NCBI RefSeq assembly: GCF_029962835.1
Contig: NC_080581.1
Coordinates: 25,124,001 to 25,188,000 of the forward strand
Direction: 5' to 3'
DNA: 64,000 bases
DNA from: Magnolia sinica
Taxonomy: Eukaryota; Streptophyta; Magnoliopsida; Magnoliales; Magnoliaceae
Below, in pieces: positions 57,018 through 64,000 of the stretch. Below the pieces are notes generated by a model, which had not been told where the DNA came from, did no database searches, and worked only from the letters and a program-made list of their open reading frames with translations. Position 1 is the first letter of the stretch. Each line of letters starts with the position of its first letter. A program made the translations under genes and the position numbers.

Positions 57018-57881
57018 AAATGAAAAACTTACCACTTTAGGCGCTATCTTTTAGGGTAATTATCAGAAAACTTTACCAATGCAAGAGAATTTTTAGAGTA
57101 CGGATGAACGAAAATACCTATTAAGTTCCTCAGATTCAGATAAAAAGCTGGTGAAAAATGATGGTTAATTTCGTTTAAAATAAATTGCCCATACAAACGG
57201 AAATCTACTTTGGGTATCTATCTTTCTAGTCCGGCATAGCTTTTTGATACACACCAGAGGGTCACGAACATACATAAGCATGCATGCTATGATTTTATAC
57301 ATCTAGCTAATCTACTCCAATCCATACCATCCAAATTATGGGCCGCACGGTATCCAGGACATCTACGTAGAATGAGATTGATCGAACGATCCTGCCTATT
57401 GTTAATGGACATTAGTTGAATCTATACGATTTTTCATATTTGATTTGGTCCACCGTCGTATTACTGTGATCTGGTTATTGTGTCTATTGCGAGGCCTAGG
57501 ACTTTGAACCATCGGTCACTTATGCCACGTGTCCATTGGCAGTGCGCATGCATGTGGAAGATCGTACTCTGCCCGATTAATGTTACTTTCGTAAACAGGA
57601 ATATGGTCAACTGACAAGGTGGGCGTACGTGTGAAGAAGAGAAATGATTACATACAGCGACTGTACGATAAGTTATGGTGCAGCATTTTCCTACCAAAAT
57701 ATCGTGTGTGTGGAATATCGAATCCGTGGAAAAGATAGATCGCACTGTGATTATTACCTGATGTGAAATTTAGGCCGATCCGCTCGGTACATACGGTCTG
57801 ATTTTCACATCGGTGTGGAGCGGCCCACCTTTTGCACTGTCTAAATACTCTTACATGCGGCATGTTGGTGGGCGTCGCTTC
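57018..57881. other. Intergenic, nothing recognised
   Basis: Unique-looking sequence with no domain, RNA gene or delimited repeat. Confidence 0.4.
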
Positions 57882-59445
57882 GGTGGATTCCTGACTGTGG
57901 TGCCCACCCCAATATATGTGCCCCAGGTCCAATTGTCCATCCATTTTGACAGCTCATTTTAGGGAATGACCCAAGAAAATGAAGCAGATCCGAATCTTAA
58001 GTGGAACACAGCACAAGAAACCCGGGGTGATTGAATATCCACCATTAAAAACTTTCTGAGGGCCAACGGAATGAGTATTTTCCGTACAACCTGTTGATAA
58101 GGTCACAAGGACCTGGATGAAGGGACCATGCGAATATCACCTTGATCCAAAACTTTTGTGGCCCAAAAGAATTTTTAATGGTTAATCACATCTGTTTCGT
58201 GTGGTGTGGTTAGAGCTGGGCATTGAACCGAGTTGAATCGGATTGGGTCTAACTCAATTTGACCTGAGTTTTGCATGGCCTGACACGAACTCGATCCGAT
58301 TCAGGACCGAGTCTGAGTCATCTTACTTGATCCGATCCGAACTCATGCTAGCTTGAACCGATCGTAATCCGACTCAGTCAGGAAAACCGAGTCGGATCGG
58401 ATTTGGCTAAGTCCATTTTGGTAGTCTATATTTGTGTTTTTCCAATGTATTGGCTCCTTGCTTACTCTTTTTCATTTTTTGTGGCATGTCGACAATGAGG
58501 TTCTCTCATGGTTTTTGTTTAGAGCTCTCACGGCTTTGACAAACCTGGGATTATAATAGTCCTTTCCAGGGCATATCTGAGGAGGGTAATCACCCACTTT
58601 GTGTTCAAAGGTATCATAGTGACCGAAACACAAATCTAGCCCTGCAATATAGCAAACTTGATAAGAATGATTTTGCAAACAAAACTTAAAAGTACCTGCA
58701 CCCCTTGCTTAGCTTTTACTTCCAGTAGAGTATCAAGTCGGTATTGCCCATGATCATGAAACTTCTAGTCATCTCGGTGCTTCATTGATTCAAAATATGC
58801 AGAGATTTGGCAATCCAATATGGACTGAATTGTGTTATGACGGCCTATGAGATTGGAAGAAACCGACCTCTAATTTTGCTTCTTCAAATGATGAAGCAAT
58901 TACTTCAAATGGCTGAGTGGGTTACCTGATAAATGACTTTGAGAGGCCGATGTTCGGGTAGTGACGACGAGAGGGTTTTGGGGATTTAGGGATTTCGGGT
59001 GCGGCTGTGAGGGTAGAGATGGACGGGTAAGGTAGAGTAAAAAAAATAAAAAGGGTAAAGTATATATATATACACACACTGAGGGCTAAAATAGTAATTT
59101 AGTATTTAATAACACATCCAGTCCAGTCCGAATTGGTTCAGCTAGGATCTAAACGGATCGGTGTGGTCTGATTTGACAGTAACCCGAACTCAACCCGATT
59201 AACGTTCAGAACTGCATGATCATACTCGAATCTAACCGATCCAGGCCATCGATTTGGTGCGATTCTGATCAGATCGGGTCGAATCCACCATATCGAGCCT
59301 GACATGCCCAACTCTGGGTGTGGTTCATCTAAGATTTGGATCTGCTTCATTTTTCAGTTATGCCCTATAATGAGCTGTCAAACTGAACGGACAATGTGGA
59401 TTTGAGGCATATACATCAAGTAGGCCCCACAGTCAGGGATCCACC
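57882..59445. mobile_element. Palindromic MITE, GGTGGAT-type ends, split by a hAT element
   Basis: The left GGTGGATTCCTGACTGTGG and right CCACAGTCAGGGATCCACC are inverted. Without the nested hAT (58212-59317 and one TSD copy) the element is about 450 bp, like its relatives. Confidence 0.75.
58212..59317. mobile_element. hAT-like non-autonomous element with 8-bp TSD
   Basis: The ends AGAGCTGGGCAT and (inverted) CCAGAGTTGGGCATG flank 1106 bp; GTGTGGTT is duplicated at 58204-58211 and 59318-59325. Subterminal parts are rich in GATCCGA/TCGGATC words. A 68-residue open frame on the minus strand (58472-58678) was not recognised and may be chance. Confidence 0.85.
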
Positions 59446-59822
59446 CACCACAGATCCACCAAAGCCCTATCACATGTTAATGATGCATCATATTTCCAAC
59501 AATTCCACACGTAATGGCTGATGAGTGGAACAATGTGGTTTTTTCACTGGTCATCCACATTGTGGGGCCTATCTAATAGATGGATCAGATAGCGTATGCA
59601 TCTTGATGAGTGCATTTAAAGAGGTATGCAAGCCTGGTTATCAAGCAATCAATCTATGATCTAACCGCATATATATGAGATCTGGATCATTGATTCGTTG
59701 AATCTTTAATCACAATGATTGAATGACCCAACCTTTAAATCGATTAGATTTTCCGTTTAATTAAAATCGCGTGTAGTTTATGATGGTCCTTGCTCTCGAG
59801 CCCAGTAAATCTCATTTTCATG
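59446..59822. other. Intergenic, nothing recognised
   Basis: Short A/T-rich spacer between the palindrome cluster and the next LTR. Confidence 0.35.
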
Positions 59823-61225
59823 GTCTGATACCAACTGTAACGCCCCAAATTTCCAAAGTCTGAGTCTTTGCTCACCCCAGGAATTCTGGCATTAATCCCA
59901 TTCACACGTCATTCAAGTAGTGTAATTAAATTTACACATTTTGAGAATTCAAGTACTAATTCATGAAATGGAAATTCTCAGCATTTATTATTCCATTTGA
60001 AAAGAAAGAAAAGTTCAATATACCATCAAATGCTCACTCAAATGGGAGCTTATTACAGAAGTCACAGCGGAAATGTTAATAAAAACTAAATCATGATACA
60101 ATTTTATTGTTTATTCAATATAGTCTTCCTCAGAGAGGTGATCCTCTGGGTCTTCAATCCGTCTGTTACCTGCATCATCTATACAGTTGGAGAGGGTCAA
60201 CGCCACACTCATAGTGATGGTCATTCCTTTAAAGTTTACAATGGTTAATATAATTCATAAGGATAACAAAGAATGAGACACAGATTCATCTCAGATTCCA
60301 CACATACAAGGGTATGGATATGCACAACAATCTATATAGCATGCATGCCTAATAAAATATGTGCGATCCATCACACTCAACAGTCATAAACACAATGTCG
60401 AAAACAGTTTAATACATCCGACTCACTCCGCATTCTCACAATACAGAAATTCGCCAGTGTATCCCACATTAACGTGGATTTACGCGAATATCTCAAGGCG
60501 ATACAATGACGCGGTTGGGGAATTTACGTAACACGTTGTGTTCGTGGAGCAAGTATTTGTGATATCCAATCCCGAGAAGTGATGTAACATGCATGGTGTT
60601 TTACTTACATCGATTGTGCACCATGCCAACCAACCCACGAAATGTAACACCCAGGCCAAACAGTGAGGCATCCTGGGGCATCCACTAGCGGACCCGCCGT
60701 AGGACCACACTAGACAGTCGCATTGTGCGCACGTACGAGAGCCACCATCAATAAGTTAGGATAAATTGACTAATCCGTTTGGCACCAAACTTGGGACAAC
60801 CCTTCATCTGAGTATGGGACACCTATTCCATGGCACAGATGGGCTAGGGAGCTACTAGGACAGCCCCAGGGACCAAAAATGCACCCACTAAGGGTATATG
60901 CATTAGGACTAACCTCCCTAGGGCCAATTGGGTTAATTTTCAGACTATATATAAGCTCTAAAAAACTCTCTCCCTCACTCTCATACGATTTTTCCAGTAA
61001 GATGAGAGAGTAGAGAAAGAGTAGAGAGGGAAAGAGCTTCAAGGAGCTGGGAATTGAGGAAATTCCCTCCCCTACCATAAACCCACGCCGAAAATCACAA
61101 CTCCACCGCCATAAAAGTGGTTTGCCGGGGATCGAAAGGTATCCACCCCATATTTTTCCAGATTTTAGTACATTGAGTCACTTACATGTGTCTTAATATG
61201 CAAATTCATTTGGCACAGGGCTTCG
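59823..61225 (-). mobile_element. Gypsy-type LTR with adjacent Met-tRNA primer site
   Basis: On the minus strand the LTR ends GGGGCGTTACA, followed by GTTGGTATCAGACCA, close to the initiator-Met primer site. The interior has a TATATATA box near 60950. The far end is approximate (near GGCACA at 61220). No polyprotein lies on the internal side, so the element is truncated or a remnant. Confidence 0.6.
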
Positions 61226-61440
61226 ACGCATACCAGATAAGTTTTTAATGGTGGCATTCAATTACCACTATTTCATATGTGATACACATGAGATTTGAAT
61301 CTACCTCAAATTTTAGGAACCTGCCCTAAAATGATATGATAAAATGGATGGACGGATTGGATGCAAAACATACATCATGGTGGGCCCCATTGAGCACCAT
61401 CCAGTAGCTACTGGCTACTTACAAGGCAATCCACGTCCGC
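61226..61440. repeat. Half copy of the GGGCCCACC palindrome
   Basis: GTTTTTAATGGTGGCATTCA, ATGGATGGACGG and CATACATCATGGTGGGCCCC appear in the order of a right arm only. Confidence 0.6.
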
Positions 61441-61895
61441 TCAAAGGGTGCTGACTTTTTTCTCATCAGTTTCTCGGCATCTATTATCTCGAGAGAAATT
61501 TTGAAGTTCCAAGGATTAAATGAAGACAACAAATTATGAAGATGATCGTCCATATTTATAGATTTTGCACATGCAATACTATACATCCATCTAAACCGTT
61601 CAAATTCTGGCTATCTCTATGTATGGGTCATATCCCCAAAATCACATTTGAGTGGATGAACCTAGCCATTAAAATTGAAAGTAGCCAACACTAGCCATTC
61701 AACAAACAAAATGGTCACTAACGAGAGGTCAGGATCATCAGATTTGAAAAAGGTTTGAGATTCACTCAAGAATCATGCATCCTAGTGGGCGCAAAGCACC
61801 AAAAGATACATCGGGTCCAATAAGCCCGATAATGATGATCCTCAACCCAGCTTATTGATTAATCTCAAATTAAGGCCTGATCTTGCCCCATGAAA

Positions 61896-62213
61896 GAGAA
61901 AATTACCACTGTGGACCCAATCTTTTATCCAACGTCTTTTATGAAGTATCCAAAACTTACCTTCCCAACTTAGACCTTGCATGTATGGACAGAACATTTG
62001 AGGATGAAAATATCCCTGCTTACGCTACTTATGGCTACGGTTATAATCCGTAGCCATAGGTCTATAGAAACAAAAAATCAATTTGAAAAGCAGGGGTATT
62101 TTCATCCTCAAATGCTCTGTCCGTACGTGCAAGGTCTAAGTTGGGAAGGTAAGTTTTAGATCCTTCATAAAAGATGCTAGATAAAAGGTGAGGTCTATAG
62201 TGGTAATTTTCTC
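61896..62213. mobile_element. Foldback MITE with 8-bp TSD
   Basis: Arms of about 130 bp are inverted (GAGAAAATTACCACT..., ACTTACCTTCCCAACTTAGA..., GAGGATGAAAATA). CCATGAAA flanks both sides (61888-61895 and 62214-62221). The centre holds a perfect 11-bp stem, TATGGCTACGG/CCGTAGCCATA (62028-62056). Confidence 0.9.
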
Positions 62214-62519
62214 CCATGAAATCTCGGCCTGGTCCCGTCTTTATCAGAACAGTTGTAAAACTCATTCATTTGGCGAACCCAAAACAAGCCACAACCAGCT
62301 CATGGCAGAAAACTCGTGCTAGGGCTCACTCGAGGTAAATTAACATCCACTTGAGGATTCCTCAAAAGGGATTCTTGATTAGGTTTTTCCTGGCCCACCA
62401 TGAAGATCTTCTTTTGGAAAACTCAACAACAATCATTCATTAAGTGGGCTACGTTTGTGGTTTGCTATTCATCGGTGGCTGGACATTGTTTTACATGGTG
62501 TGTCCCACTTGATGAGGAC

Positions 62520-62635
62520 ACATACACCCACGCCGTGGTGGGATTTCACCACCTATGGGTATCGAACCCAAGACCTCATGTCAAAACTCCTCAAAGTCTA
62601 CCACTGAGGTAAGGACTGGAACCCCAGTAATTCTT
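62520..62635 (-). repeat. tRNA-like SINE segment
   Basis: On the minus strand CCTCAGTGGTAGACTTTG (A-box-like) and CTTGGGTTCGATACCC (B box) lie about 35 nt apart, followed by a tRNA-unrelated GGTGGTGAAATCCCACC. The tail and TSD were not resolved. Confidence 0.55.
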
Positions 62636-62639
62636 TAAT

Positions 62640-64000
62640 ATATATAGTTGTATATTTCTATAAAAGTTCCATTGATGCTAATACAATACAGATGAATTAT
62701 AGGAGAATTCTCAAATTCATCTTGAATTATGGACCATAACTTGTGGTCTAATCAGTTTAACTTAAGACATACATACATATATGTGTGTGTGTAGACACAA
62801 ACACCCTAATGTGTTCATTGGTGGACTGGCCACTCTTTTCAAGAAAAAAGGGTTAAGTTAGGAACCGCAAATCCTGAATTGATCTTAACTAGTGTCACAA
62901 ATTTCAAGCTTGTTTATGAAGAGCTTATCTCATTGTATTAGCGTCTATAATTAATTTCTTATGTGTAATACAAATTGGTAGCACCTTATTTGATAAGTGG
63001 TATAGGATCTTGTGCATTAAAACCCATGGTTATAGACTTAAATCCAGTAGGATTGAATGTTTTCCTTTTCAAGTGAAATCCCCTAGTATATGGAAAGGGA
63101 ATCTAGATCCTCTGCAAGAAATCCTATTTGTTGCAGTTTGATTGCACCACATCATCGCACATTGCATTTAATGCAGCAGTGATGTTGATCAATCACGGTG
63201 TAAGAAAACATGTATTTCCTATTTGTGGCAAGAAGAAGATCTGGATTCATGGAAAGAATGAAAAAGTGTTTTTGCTATTGTCATCGCTATTGTTGTTGTT
63301 GTTGTTGATGATGATGTATGTGAGTGTGTATGTGACTTATGGGATTTAAGCATGTGCGACCGTAGAGCCATCCCCCTAAGTGTATGTGGAAGGGTGACTG
63401 ATCACTTGCGAATCATCCAGCTAGGTACCTTAATTGTGGGTCACAAATAATTTAAAATATGATTGGATGACTCTAAACATTCAATTACTCCCCCTAAAAT
63501 CAATGGTAGAAAATAAAATTCTTGAAGGTTAAATTTATGAGAGATAAATGAACAAAATAGATGTACATTATATTTTTAGCTCGTGTAATTTTTGAAACAT
63601 AAACCATCCATGATATGGCCGAGCATATGGATGGACCTAATTGATACGCCAACACGCCACCTTGCCACGACCTTTTCTCACCTAGTGTGAAGTGATGGCT
63701 ATACTTGCTAGGGAAATTTGCAGGGCCCATCGTGAGGATGGTTGGATTACTAGGCACCATTGCACATATCAACATTTTAGAAACAAGTGACATGCAATGA
63801 GGGTTTTTTTGTCTAAATAGCTTTGTACTGAGACGTGGTCAGGGTAGGAGTCCATCCTTTCCAAACTTAAGTTTTCTAGCTTGAAATCACTTTTTCATTT
63901 TTTTAAAGACAAAAATTCCCTTGTGCCACAACTAACTATGAAGAGCTCTCCTCACAAAAAAGGAGAATGTTTTTTCAAGAGACATGGGCCTCACCAAAAT
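62640..64000. other. Intergenic, nothing coding recognised
   Basis: Contains a short (TTG)n(ATG)n stretch at about 63289-63318 and small AT-rich runs. No gene seen on either strand. Confidence 0.4.

Noticed and set aside
62520..62635. Functional tRNA gene
   Set aside because: Same reason: B box intact, but the acceptor stem is absent and a tRNA-unrelated body follows.

Overview
The window is nuclear DNA of a flowering plant. The evidence is a spliced plant-type protein S-acyltransferase gene with GT-AG introns, Ty1/copia and Ty3/gypsy remnants with plant-type primer sites, plant L1 and RTE LINEs, and many MITEs. The very large, transposon-filled introns and an abundant palindromic repeat rich in GGGCCCACC suggest a repeat-rich genome. 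My guess is a magnoliid, but that is inference; no species marker was tested.

The only clear host gene is on the minus strand: a TIP1/PAT24-type ankyrin-repeat DHHC S-acyltransferase. Its ATG is at 52120 and its stop at 14076. Thirteen coding exons (1911 nt with the stop, 636 aa) span 38 kb. Exon junctions were read base by base; all codon phases join and the DHHC zinc-finger core is complete. Introns 2, 5, 7 and 12 are 8.7, 7.5, 9.7 and 8.3 kb and hold nested transposable elements. Intron 1 appears to be a GC-AG intron.

Downstream of the gene (1-14075) lies a nested transposon block: an LTR end, a decayed Tat/Ogre-like gypsy pol split by a 5.26-kb LTR-like insertion with a target-site duplication (TSD), another LTR fragment, and an internally deleted copia element that shares an LTR with a second copy. 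Inside the gene the introns hold three L1-type LINEs in the sense orientation, a short RTE LINE, copia and gypsy fragments, a SINE with TSD, a U6 snRNA pseudogene, Tourist-, hAT- and Mutator-like MITEs, and AT and GA microsatellites.

Upstream of the gene (52.3-59.5 kb) is a dense row of roughly 0.5-kb imperfect palindromes sharing a GGGCCCACC-bearing core but each with its own matched outer inverted repeat. One has a clean 9-bp TSD and one is split by a hAT element with an 8-bp TSD. The end of the window (59.8-64 kb) has another gypsy-type LTR with primer site, a foldback MITE with 8-bp TSD and a tRNA-like SINE. No bacterial features, CRISPR arrays or intact transposase genes were seen.
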